Positions 34,062 to 42,185 of a stretch of 64,000 nucleotides of DNA are shown one piece after another. How positions within the stretch are numbered: position 1 is the first letter of the stretch; each line of letters begins with the position of its first letter. Source of the stretch: Leptospiraceae bacterium (lineage in GTDB: Bacteria > Spirochaetota > Leptospiria > Leptospirales > Leptospiraceae); assembly GCA_024233865.1 (NCBI GenBank), contig JACKPA010000016.1, forward strand, positions 62,001-126,000, given 5' to 3'. The translations under genes and the position numbers were made by a program. The notes below the pieces were generated by a model. That model was not told the origin of the DNA and searched no databases. It saw only the letters and a program-made list of their open reading frames with translations.

Positions 34062-34547
34062 ATGTATAGAGTAGGAACGGGTTTGGATTTTCACAGATTG
34101 CTACCAGATAAGGATCGACCTTTAATCCTTGGTGGCTACATAATTGAATCGGAATTGGCTCTACAAGGTCATTCCGATGCTGACATATTATTACATTCTA
34201 TTTCGGATGCCATCCTTGGTGCTTTGAGTTTGGGAGATATCGGCGATTATTTTCCGGATACAGACATGGCACACAAAAACATGGATTCTACAATCATCGT
34301 AAAAAAAGCTCTCCAACTAATAAAAGAGAAAAACTATTCCCTAGTTAATATGGATGCAACCATAATCGGCGAGGGACCCAAAATCGCCCCGCACAGAGAA
34401 CAAATCCGGAAATCTCTCTCCAAAATCCTCTGTATAAAACTGGAAAATGTATCCGTAAAAGCAACAACTACGGAAAAAATGGGTGCAATCGGCAGACAAG
34501 AAGGAATCGGTGTTATTACAACCGTTCTAGTGCAGAAAATTTCATAA
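34062..34547 (+). CDS. ispF: 2-C-methyl-D-erythritol 2,4-cyclodiphosphate synthase
   Basis: 161 residues; cyclises CDP-methylerythritol phosphate with release of CMP in the MEP isoprenoid pathway. Metal ligands are in GTGLDFHRL and GHSDADILLHSISDAILGA; DIGDYFPDTD and the C-terminal KATTTEKMGAIGRQEGIG are standard family blocks. Full length, monofunctional (no IspD fusion). Its last 32 bases overlap the end of the convergent GNAT gene. It is the first ordinary gene after the restriction island. Confidence 0.97.
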   Translation: MYRVGTGLDFHRLLPDKDRPLILGGYIIESELALQGHSDADILLHSISDAILGALSLGDIGDYFPDTDMAHKNMDSTIIVKKALQLIKEKNYSLVNMDATIIGEGPKIAPHREQIRKSLSKILCIKLENVSVKATTTEKMGAIGRQEGIGVITTVLVQKIS

Positions 34548-35025
34548 GAATCGCATTACTTTTGTCTTGGTAATAATTTTTTCTTTTTCCAACTATGGAA
34601 AATCCTGCTTTTACATACAATGAAATCGCGGATGTGTTTTTCTCATTCACTTCCAAAAATACATCTTTGGATTTGTTTGTATTTTTCAAAAAATCAATTA
34701 GTTGGGAAGCAATTTTTTGTTTCCTATAATCCGGTAAAACTCCAAGCCTTAAAATTTCAATTTCAAACTGATTTTGCATATAAATCAAATAACCTACCGG
34801 ATGAGCTTGAATCCAATAAATAATTGAATCTTGGTAGGTATGATGAGAATAAATCTGTTCTTCAGACCAGAATTCCTTTGGAAAACAAGAAATTTCCATC
34901 CCAAAAACCAGATCCAACTCAAGATGATTCGTTTTTTTTACCATAAAGTTCATCCTACCTACCCTTTTTGGTTCAAAAAGGAAATTTAAATTAGCAAATT
35001 CTATTTGTTTTTTTAGTCTTTCCAT
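34516..35025 (-). CDS. GNAT acetyltransferase, RimI-like
   Basis: 169 residues. The acetyl-CoA site is LGVLPDYRKQKIASQLIDFL (R/QxxGxG/A type loop, here RKQKIA), followed by VFLEVNEKNTSAISLYVKAGFSIVGKRKNYY, the strand-helix typical of RimI, which acetylates the N-terminus of ribosomal protein S18. Conservation of NxxAxxLYxxxGF and the YY pair supports RimI-type N-terminal acetylation, but the substrate is inferred. The 3' end overlaps ispF by 32 bases on the opposite strand, and the gene is divergent from the TPR lipoprotein gene. Confidence 0.82.
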   Translation of the reverse strand: MERLKKQIEFANLNFLFEPKRVGRMNFMVKKTNHLELDLVFGMEISCFPKEFWSEEQIYSHHTYQDSIIYWIQAHPVGYLIYMQNQFEIEILRLGVLPDYRKQKIASQLIDFLKNTNKSKDVFLEVNEKNTSAISLYVKAGFSIVGKRKNYYQDKSNAILMKFSALERL

Positions 35026-35068
35026 TTATAGTTTGTATTCAATACTTTTTAATAAGGATTTTATAATT

Positions 35069-35941
35069 ATGAAAAACGTTTTTATGCTGCTGATTCTACT
35101 ATTTCCCTTAACTACCTGTGAAAAATTGGAAGAATGGCGTAAACAAAATGCCCTGAGACGCCTGACTCCCAAACAACCAACCGAAGATGACATCGAAAAT
35201 TGGAAAGAAAGGCTCTCTTTAACGGAAGCTGAAATTGTGGATATGGACAGGAAAATTCGTGAACTTGTAAAAAAGACAAGAGTAGCCGGGTCCATTTCAT
35301 GGAGAATTGCAAGGGCTTTTGTGAGAATTGGAAACTATGAACTCGGAAGTAAATACTATACGGAAGCACTAACTGAAAACGCTGGAGAGAATCCACCCCA
35401 AGCAGATGTTCATAGGTTTGAAAGTGCAATACCTTATTTTGAAAAGACTTTAATCTACAGACCTTTGGATGAAACTCTACTTTTTGAAACTGGCTTAGCT
35501 TACGCTAATGCTGCCAGAGACAAAGGTTGGGAAAAACAAAGACGTGAAATGGCTGTCACCATTTTTACGGAATTAATTCGGAAGAATCCAAAAGACACAA
35601 GGTATCCCTACCAACTTGCCTTGATTTACTTTGACTCGTCCATGACAGATGCTATTATCGAAGGCATACAACCACAAGGATATAACGATCAAGAAAAGGC
35701 TCTACTTTTACTTGATTCTATTTTAAAAAAAGAGCCTAATTCCGTTCCAGTTCGATTTGCCAAAGCAAACTTTATGTACAGACTCGGGAAAGTAGATAAC
35801 GCCAGAAATGAATATGAAACAATACGAATTCTGATGGAAAACATGAGTAAAAAAGGGGAAATTGGGGATTTAAGTAAAAACCCTTCTTACAAAAATGTTA
35901 TAAACAACTTAAAAATTATAGGAGAGAAAACGAATTTTTAA
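35069..35941 (+). CDS. TPR-containing lipoprotein
   Basis: The ATG at 35069 (AAGGA ten bases upstream) starts a classical lipoprotein signal, MLLILLFPLTTC, so the 35033 start is rejected. 290 residues. After a charged N-terminal helix come tetratricopeptide-like units: GSISWRIARAFVRIGNYELGSKYYTEAL, AIPYFEKTLIYRPLDETLLFETGLAYANAA and ALLLLDSILKKEPNSVPVRFAKANFMYRLGKVDNARNEYE (each quoted in part). It probably acts as a scaffold at the periplasmic face of a membrane. Its TAA overlaps the ATG of dprA (TAATG), so the two are translated together. Confidence 0.85.
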   Translation: MKNVFMLLILLFPLTTCEKLEEWRKQNALRRLTPKQPTEDDIENWKERLSLTEAEIVDMDRKIRELVKKTRVAGSISWRIARAFVRIGNYELGSKYYTEALTENAGENPPQADVHRFESAIPYFEKTLIYRPLDETLLFETGLAYANAARDKGWEKQRREMAVTIFTELIRKNPKDTRYPYQLALIYFDSSMTDAIIEGIQPQGYNDQEKALLLLDSILKKEPNSVPVRFAKANFMYRLGKVDNARNEYETIRILMENMSKKGEIGDLSKNPSYKNVINNLKIIGEKTNF

Positions 35942-36903
35942 TGGAAGATGAAATTATACCTTACCTTTTTTCCTTTTCAAAACTATCATCGGTTGTAAAA
36001 AAACTAGGTTGTTTGAATCAGTTTGATTCTATAAAAGGTTTATATGATTTTATCAAGCAAAGTTATAACAAACCGGAACTTGAAAAAATTATCCAAGCAG
36101 CCAAACTAGTCAAAAGTAGCAGTGAAAAAAACTCAATTCAAGTTTTGGATTATTATGACCCTGATTATCCAGCTTACTTAAAAGAAATTTATGACCCTCC
36201 TATTACCTTGTTTGTGAAAGGAGACAAACAACTATTAAACAATACTTTTGTGTCTGTTGTGGGGACAAGGAAAGCCTCCAAGCTTTCCCTAGATGCCTGT
36301 TCAAGTCTACCGGATTTTGTAAAAAAGAACCTATATGATGGTATAGTGTCCGGGCTTGCGTCAGGAATTGACCGAGCCGCTATGCTCGCATGTATTGAAC
36401 AAGGCATACCCACAGTGGGAGTCTTAGGTACAGGTTTGGATTCGGAATACCCTCATGCAAATAAAGACCTTTACAAAAAAATGAATGAGTTTCCAAAAGG
36501 TGTTATAATTTCGGAAATGAAATACGGTGATCCACCCAATCGTTGGTCATTCCCAAGAAGAAACCGAATTATAACCGGAATGTCTGCCTTGCTTTTGATT
36601 ATGGAATCACCTCTTAAAAGTGGAGCTATGTCTTCTGCCAATCATGCAATATCACAAAATCGAGACATTGCCGTATTTCTTCATGAAGGACAACATTCCA
36701 ATGAAGGAGGAAAAAAACTCGTAGAAGATGGTGCTATCTGTTTGTCTTATGAAGAATTAACAGGTAAAAACACGGTATTTCATATTTCTCAAGTATTGGA
36801 AGGTGGAATGGATACACTACCCCATTTGATTTCTCAAACAAATTATTTGGAATTGACGGGAAAAATCAAATACATAGGTGACGGATATTATAAGGAATTT
36901 TAA
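35941..36903 (+). CDS. dprA: DNA-processing protein DprA
   Basis: 320 residues. The Rossmann-like DprA core shows VSVVGTRKASKLS, IVSGLASGIDRAAM, TVGVLGTGLDSEYPHANK and FPRRNRIITGMS. In naturally competent bacteria DprA binds incoming single strands and loads RecA; in spirochaetes the gene is widespread without demonstrated competence. The C-terminal extension (residues about 285-320) is short, perhaps a reduced winged-helix domain. Its TAA shares the tetranucleotide TTAA with the stop of the convergent galK gene. Confidence 0.93.
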   Translation: MEDEIIPYLFSFSKLSSVVKKLGCLNQFDSIKGLYDFIKQSYNKPELEKIIQAAKLVKSSSEKNSIQVLDYYDPDYPAYLKEIYDPPITLFVKGDKQLLNNTFVSVVGTRKASKLSLDACSSLPDFVKKNLYDGIVSGLASGIDRAAMLACIEQGIPTVGVLGTGLDSEYPHANKDLYKKMNEFPKGVIISEMKYGDPPNRWSFPRRNRIITGMSALLLIMESPLKSGAMSSANHAISQNRDIAVFLHEGQHSNEGGKKLVEDGAICLSYEELTGKNTVFHISQVLEGGMDTLPHLISQTNYLELTGKIKYIGDGYYKEF

Positions 36904-38078
36904 GCGTATTCTACACCATTACAGATTTCAAAGTGATAAAACCTTGGATTTAAGCCCGTTTTTTGGGAATAAGTCCTTTGAATTTCTTTTTGGATTGGTT
37001 CAAAGTTATTTTTAAAGTCCAAAACAAGAACACAACCTCCAAAACCGCCTCCCATCATACGAGCACCTAACACTCCCAAACGCTTTAATTCTTGCACAAG
37101 AAAGTCCGTTTCCACGCAGGATACTTCAAACTTTTCGGAAAGTGAGTTGTGAGTTTGAAACAAACAATCTCCGATTGTTTTAGCATCTTTTTTCGAAATG
37201 GCTGCAATTACTTTTTTTGTTCTGGCTTTTTCCCCCAAAACGTGCCCTACCCTTTTTTGTTCGTTTGGTTTAAATCCGAATTGCTTCAAATCAGACAAAA
37301 CATCTAAGTTATAAAGATTTTCTAATTCTTTGTACTTGTCCTTAATTTTGTTTAAAGCGGTATCACACTCTTTTCTGCGTTCGTTGTATTCACTATCTTT
37401 TAGAGAATGTTTTACTTCCGAATTGATAAGATAAAATCCAACATCTCCCAAATCCAAAGGGATATAAGAATATTCCAATGAGTCGGTTTGCAGTAACAAA
37501 CAAGAGTTATCTTTTCCATTCGCTATTATAAACTGATCCATAATCCCGCAATTGACTCCAACAAAATTATTTTCAGCTCTTTGACCGATCACTGCAATTT
37601 CCTCTCTAGGGATTTGCAACCCAAATATCTCAGATAACGCGTAGACTACAACTACTTCTAGAGCAGCAGAAGAAGATAAGCCCGCTCCAGTTGGAATATT
37701 CCCATCAATCACCATGTCAAAACCGGTAATAACATGACCCAGAATAAATATCTCATTGATAACCCCATAGATATAGTTAACCCAATCAACTTGTTTGTTA
37801 GATTCTAAACTTTCTGAAACTACCAAGTTATCAAATTGTTTGGAATAAACTCGGAATTGTCTTAAATTATTTTTACGAATGGAAACATATACATAATAAT
37901 CAATGGCTGCAGGCAATACATATCCACCCAGATAATCTACATGCTCACCGATTATGTTTATCCGAGCAGGTGCTCGAAAAACGCTAGTGGTTTCACCGGT
38001 TTCTCCGAATTTTTGAATGAGTATATTTTTAATGACTTCTTTCATATTATTCATGTTTTCTCTGTGGATTGTATACAT
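36900..38078 (-). CDS. galK: Galactokinase
   Basis: 392 residues; phosphorylates galactose at C1. GHMP-kinase blocks are clear: RAPARINIIGEHVDYLGGYVL (partly quoted), GAGLSSSAALEV, and RMMGGGFGGCVLVL. The ATG at 38078 has GGGGAAG at a good distance; ATGs at 38054 and 38045 are alternatives that would give a more usual N-terminus. The first eleven residues (MYTIHRENMNN) come from a duplicated 24-base segment also found inside the Uma2 gene. The start overlaps the Uma2 stop by 32 bases. galT and galE are not nearby, so other galactose-type sugars as substrate are possible. Confidence 0.93.
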   Translation of the reverse strand: MYTIHRENMNNMKEVIKNILIQKFGETGETTSVFRAPARINIIGEHVDYLGGYVLPAAIDYYVYVSIRKNNLRQFRVYSKQFDNLVVSESLESNKQVDWVNYIYGVINEIFILGHVITGFDMVIDGNIPTGAGLSSSAALEVVVVYALSEIFGLQIPREEIAVIGQRAENNFVGVNCGIMDQFIIANGKDNSCLLLQTDSLEYSYIPLDLGDVGFYLINSEVKHSLKDSEYNERRKECDTALNKIKDKYKELENLYNLDVLSDLKQFGFKPNEQKRVGHVLGEKARTKKVIAAISKKDAKTIGDCLFQTHNSLSEKFEVSCVETDFLVQELKRLGVLGARMMGGGFGGCVLVLDFKNNFEPIQKEIQRTYSQKTGLNPRFYHFEICNGVEYA

Positions 38079-38808
38079 TCATCTTCCCCAATTTAGCTTG
38101 AAGTTCGGCAATCAATTTGTCCCTCTCTTGCAGCTCACCCAAAGCTTTTTCCTTTTCTAAACGCTCTTTTTCAGCTCGTTCTTTCTCTTGCTCTGATTCC
38201 AAAAGAATCAGGTTTTTGTCCTTGTCATACAGCCTCAAATACGTTCTATGCTTCCCATTCAACCCGCCACTCCATATTCCTAAGTAGCAATTTAATTCTT
38301 TTGAGCACAACCAACCGTTTTTATTCTTTACCAGCTCTACATAAAATCCGTATCGGTTCAATCTCCAACCGCAAAGGTAACTCGGATTCTTTGGATCATA
38401 GACAAAATATTCCGGTGTGTGAAACGTCTGTTCATACAAAATAAACTTGTCTTCCAAATCAATTTTGTAAGTGCTTTCCGATAGCAATTCTACTATGATG
38501 TTTGGATATTTCCAATTCTCCTCCCACAATATCCAGCTATCTCTCTCCTTTGTTCCATCCACTCCTTTCACAAGAAAAAAGTCGGGACCTCGGAATGCCT
38601 CGTTCTTTACTTCCTTGCCACTGTAATACATAAACATGTTTCCACCGGCAAAAAAGTCAGTCTTATCACCCATAGCAACAACCGAGGAGTCGATAAGAAT
38701 ATTCATGTTTTCTCTGTGGATTGGAGTTTCCAAGGGAATACCGTCATCGCAAGGTAGGTTTGTAGGATAAGAATCGTTTTGCTTTGGAATTGTTATGCTT
38801 TGGGACAT
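38047..38808 (-). CDS. Uma2-family (DUF820) putative endonuclease
   Basis: 253 residues of the restriction-endonuclease-like Uma2 fold. GPDFFLVKGVDG, PNIIVELLSESTYKIDLEDKFILYE and TPEYFVYDPKN hold the family's PD-(D/E)xK-like residues (Asp in GPDFF, Glu in VELLS, Lys in DLEDK). The C-terminus is a charged coiled coil. The family is greatly expanded in cyanobacteria and some spirochaetes, with no proven role. GGAG eight bases before the ATG supports the start. A 24-base segment (encoding PIHRENMN) occurs again at the galK start. Confidence 0.88.
   Translation of the reverse strand: MSQSITIPKQNDSYPTNLPCDDGIPLETPIHRENMNILIDSSVVAMGDKTDFFAGGNMFMYYSGKEVKNEAFRGPDFFLVKGVDGTKERDSWILWEENWKYPNIIVELLSESTYKIDLEDKFILYEQTFHTPEYFVYDPKNPSYLCGWRLNRYGFYVELVKNKNGWLCSKELNCYLGIWSGGLNGKHRTYLRLYDKDKNLILLESEQEKERAEKERLEKEKALGELQERDKLIAELQAKLGKMNVYNPQRKHE
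38049..38072 (-). repeat. 24-bp direct repeat, copy at the galK start
   Basis: Identical to a segment beginning at about 38700 inside the Uma2 gene; the shared sequence begins TATTCATGTTTTCTC and continues CTGTGGATTG across an overlap. The two copies are about 650 bases apart, the same orientation, and read in different contexts. Confidence 0.85.
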
Positions 38809-38992
38809 TGTTTCTCTCCATGGTGGATATAAGTCTTGGATAATTCTTTAGAATTGTCAAGGAAAAATTTCGAGAGTTCGTAATTACGACAAGATAAGAA
38901 ACCATAGGTATTACATTTACTTTGTCCATAGTTTGTGTTGGTAAATCCATTTTTTGCTTTACTAAAATATTCATTAAGAGATATTTTTAAAT

Positions 38993-39874
38993 ATGCAGGC
39001 AAAAAATGAAAAAACGGTTCTAATCACCGGAGCAACCGGTGGTTTGGGAAAAGCGATTTCTGGAGTATTCTATAAAAATAATTATAATTTAGTATTAGTT
39101 TCCAGAGATTTGGAGAGATTAGACCAAGTATCGGAAAACCTAAAGGCATCCAACCCGGATATGGAAACGAACATTCATCTTTATCCTTTAAATTTTGAAT
39201 TGGCTACCGAAAATGATTACAAAATGCTTTTTCAATTTTCCATGGATAATATCATCTTTCCTCAAGCGATTATTAACAATGCCGGAATAATCGGAGAATT
39301 TGGAGAGAGTTGGAAAATTCCTATAGAAGCCTACCAAAACGCTTTTTCTGTAAATTTGTATTCTGCAATTAATATGTGTAAATTATTTTTACCCAAAATG
39401 ATAGAAAATAACTACGGAAAAATAGTGAGCATATCCGGAGGTGGGGCTACCGGAGCAAGAGAAAAATTTTCCCCCTACTCTCTTTCCAAGGTTGCATTGG
39501 TTCGGTATATGGAAAATCTATCCAAAGAATTGCAATCTCTACGTCTCAACATTGATGTGAATTGCATAGCTCCCGGTGCAATGAAAACACAAATGACAGA
39601 ACATATATTAATCGCTGGAGAAGAAAAAGCCGGAAAAAAAGAAATCGATAGCTTAAAAAAACAACTAAAAGAAGGTGGAATTTCTCCTACAAAAGCAGCC
39701 GATTTGTGCTATTTTTTAGCTTCTCCCGAAAGTGATGGTATTACAGGACGTTTAATCAGTGCGGTTTGGGACGATTGGAAAACCTTACCTCAAAGGCGAT
39801 CTGATATCCAAAATACTGACATTTATACCCTAAAAAGGATTACCGCCAAAGATCGCGGTTTTAACTGGGACTGA
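38993..39874 (+). CDS. Short-chain dehydrogenase/reductase
   Basis: 293 residues. Cofactor motif TGATGGLGKAI (TGxxxGxG), structural NNAG, catalytic Ser in SISGGGATG and the YSLSK pair. LVSRDLERL after the second strand suggests NADP preference. The C-terminal RLISAVWDDWKTL is a feature seen in SDRs annotated around polysaccharide synthesis, but the substrate is unknown. The start ATG follows an AAGAGA-like site. It stands alone, divergent from the Uma2 gene; 180 bases upstream hold only AT-rich promoter-like sequence. Confidence 0.88.
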   Translation: MQAKNEKTVLITGATGGLGKAISGVFYKNNYNLVLVSRDLERLDQVSENLKASNPDMETNIHLYPLNFELATENDYKMLFQFSMDNIIFPQAIINNAGIIGEFGESWKIPIEAYQNAFSVNLYSAINMCKLFLPKMIENNYGKIVSISGGGATGAREKFSPYSLSKVALVRYMENLSKELQSLRLNIDVNCIAPGAMKTQMTEHILIAGEEKAGKKEIDSLKKQLKEGGISPTKAADLCYFLASPESDGITGRLISAVWDDWKTLPQRRSDIQNTDIYTLKRITAKDRGFNWD

Positions 39875-39940
39875 AATTATAGTTTACTTCTCTTTACTAT
39901 TCTTACCTATGGACTGATAAAACAAAGGATAAAATAAAAT

Positions 39941-40570
39941 TTGCTCAAAATTAAGTTAGTAGTCTCAATTTTTTTCTTTATGAGTTTTGCAAATTGCAGC
40001 AGTTCGGGTCAAGCCAACCAAATGAAAGAAAATCTTACTTTTGATCAAAAAGAATGTATCAATAAACTGGTAGGCAAGTTTCAAAAAATACCAACAAAGT
40101 GCGTTGAAAACAAAATTCTTCATAAAATTCAATGCCAGTACCCTGAGAAAGCAGCACTGTATGAAAAGTATAAATTTTTTATAAAAGAAAATAAGATTCA
40201 AAGCTGCGATAATACAAGTCATTGTACCTTATTTTTTATAAACAATTCTGATACCACTCTTACCTGTAAAAAACATAAGCTAGAACTCTTCAAATCAACC
40301 AAAAAAGACAATTGTGAATGTATGGGTGATTTTCAAGAAGAGCAAAGTAATATCAAATTGGATCAAGATATGCGGACTTCTGACGGAGGTATTGGGAAAG
40401 TATTTGATTGGGAAGATAAAAGAACAACACGGATTGAGTGTTGCCGAAAAAAATTCAGCTCTGAATATCTTTTTGATGATAATTCGAACAGCAAAACAAT
40501 AGATTTTAATGAAATGCACGATCTCAAAAAGTTTAGAGAGCATTTCGAATTACCTATCGAAAAATATTAA
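39941..40570 (+). CDS. Cysteine-rich lipoprotein of unknown function
   Basis: 209 residues from a TTG start with AAAGGA upstream. The signal ends MSFANC, a lipobox. The mature part has about ten cysteines (CINKL, KCVEN, QCQYP, SCDN, HCTLF, LTCKK, NCECMG, ECCRKK), so it is probably stabilised by disulfides in an exported location. No domain is recognised. It has its own space on both sides. Confidence 0.7.
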   Translation: MLKIKLVVSIFFFMSFANCSSSGQANQMKENLTFDQKECINKLVGKFQKIPTKCVENKILHKIQCQYPEKAALYEKYKFFIKENKIQSCDNTSHCTLFFINNSDTTLTCKKHKLELFKSTKKDNCECMGDFQEEQSNIKLDQDMRTSDGGIGKVFDWEDKRTTRIECCRKKFSSEYLFDDNSNSKTIDFNEMHDLKKFREHFELPIEKY

Positions 40571-40655
40571 AAAAATAAATTAATTTAAAATTTTTCCTTT
40601 ACTTTAAAATTAGGTAGATTATTTAATTTTTAGTTTTTTTAAGAGGTTTGGTTTT

Positions 40656-41042
40656 ATGAAAAAGAGTTTTCGTGTTTTTGCTATTTTATTATTTTTTGTT
40701 ATAAGTAATAATGTTTTCTCCTTAGATAGAGACAATCTTTCATTTACAAAAAAAATAAATTTAGGAATCAATTTAGCTGATAATGAAGAATACCAAGAAG
40801 CATTAGACATTTTTTATAGTCTATATTATTCCGAAAAAAATAAAGATAAGAAATACATTTCTTTATACTTAACCTGTGCCATTTTAAACGAAATGGGTCA
40901 ATACAACCTTGCAGAAAAATTAATTGCAAACAACGAAACTAATTTCGATAAAAGCAAGTACCCAAGCTTATACAATCTAAAAAACCAAATTCAGTATGCC
41001 ATTCGAAATTCAAGTTCTACTAGTTTGACTGGTTTACCGTAA
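40656..41042 (+). CDS. Small exported TPR-like protein
   Basis: 128 residues. AAGAGG nine bases upstream of the ATG and a signal peptide ending SNNVFSL. The mature region has two helix-turn-helix units (NLADNEEYQEALDIFYSLYY and AILNEMGQYNLAEKLI, partly quoted) that match the TPR consensus. It is probably a short periplasmic adaptor. Function not known. Confidence 0.72.
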   Translation: MKKSFRVFAILLFFVISNNVFSLDRDNLSFTKKINLGINLADNEEYQEALDIFYSLYYSEKNKDKKYISLYLTCAILNEMGQYNLAEKLIANNETNFDKSKYPSLYNLKNQIQYAIRNSSSTSLTGLP

Positions 41043-41123
41043 AATGCTTCTGTTTTATCCGGTTAGATAAAACAAGCTGAAATATCCGCTAAAATTATAA
41101 AAATGAATTCTGATTGAGAAATT

Positions 41124-42179
41124 ATGAGAAAAATAGGAATTTTGATGGGTGGAACTTCTTCAGAGCATTTTATCTCCATGGTAAGCGGAAAAGCTGTTTT
41201 TAATGCCATAGATAAAAGTAAATATAGAGTTAAACCCATAATCATAACCAGAGAAGGAAATTGGATAATTCCGGAAGGATTCGATAGTGTTTTACCGGAT
41301 TGGAAGTTGGATCCGGAAGGTTCAAACGTCTCAGAATTTATAACAGAATTTTCTAATGTAAACAAGATCAAATCACACAAAGGAATTGGTGTGGCATATT
41401 TGGATTGTGATGCCGTTTTTATTGCTTTGCATGGTGGTGAAGGTGAAGACGGAACTACCCAAGGACTACTTTCCTCTTTTGGAATTCCGTACACAGGTTC
41501 TGCCGTATTGGCATCTGCACTTGCCATGGATAAAGAAAGGGCAAATTATATATTTTCTCAAGTTGGACTACATGTTCCTAAATTTGTAAGCCTTGAAAAA
41601 AAAGACTATGATTCAAAAAAAGTAAACTTAAATAGTGTACTTTTGAAGTACCCGATTTTTGTTAAACCGATGTTTGGAGGTTCAAGTGTCGGAGTTTCCA
41701 AAGTAGAAAATCCTACGAGCTTAGAAGAAGTATTACGAAATTTATTTGATTCAACGGATAGAATCATTTTACAAGAGCAAATAAAAGGAACAGAAGTTTC
41801 TTGTAGCGTACTAGAAGAATACAAAAACGGAGACTTGTTCATAAATGCTCTACCACCGACCGAAATTATTCCGGAAACGGATTTTTTTGACTATAAAGCT
41901 AAATATACTGGAAAAAGCCGAGAAATTACTCCAGCTCGTTTACCACACGAAATAACAAAGGTTGTCCAAAATAGTGCTCTAAAAGCTCATCAATCTTTAG
42001 GTTGTAAAAGCTACTCTCGAACAGACTTTATTATTTATAATGATATTCCCTATATTTTGGAAACAAATACTCTACCGGGACTAACCGAGGGTAGTTTGCT
42101 TCCCCAACAAGCTAAATCTATTGGAAAGAGCCTAACAGATATCATCAATATTTTGATACAAAGCACATTTCATACATAA
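41124..42179 (+). CDS. ddl: D-alanine--D-alanine ligase
   Basis: 351 residues; joins two D-Ala with ATP for peptidoglycan precursors. N-terminal GILMGGTSSEHFIS, then FIALHGGEGEDGTTQGLL, the ATP-grasp elements YPIFVKPMFGGSSVGVSKV, and the metal/omega-loop region with ETNTLPGLTEGSLLPQQA. The second residue after SSEH is Phe instead of Glu. Tyrosine in the specificity loop (FDYKAKYTGKS) fits D-Ala rather than D-Lac. The kinase gene begins six bases after its stop. Confidence 0.96.
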   Translation: MRKIGILMGGTSSEHFISMVSGKAVFNAIDKSKYRVKPIIITREGNWIIPEGFDSVLPDWKLDPEGSNVSEFITEFSNVNKIKSHKGIGVAYLDCDAVFIALHGGEGEDGTTQGLLSSFGIPYTGSAVLASALAMDKERANYIFSQVGLHVPKFVSLEKKDYDSKKVNLNSVLLKYPIFVKPMFGGSSVGVSKVENPTSLEEVLRNLFDSTDRIILQEQIKGTEVSCSVLEEYKNGDLFINALPPTEIIPETDFFDYKAKYTGKSREITPARLPHEITKVVQNSALKAHQSLGCKSYSRTDFIIYNDIPYILETNTLPGLTEGSLLPQQAKSIGKSLTDIINILIQSTFHT

Positions 42180-42185
42180 CAAAAC

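Noticed and set aside
38793..39002. Minus-strand 69-codon frame upstream of the Uma2 gene
   Set aside because: No Shine-Dalgarno, no recognisable composition of a protein and it overlaps the promoter region of the divergent SDR gene.
40295..40543. Minus-strand frame opposite the cysteine-rich lipoprotein
   Set aside because: Antisense shadow; the plus strand has a lipoprotein signal and an upstream ribosome site.
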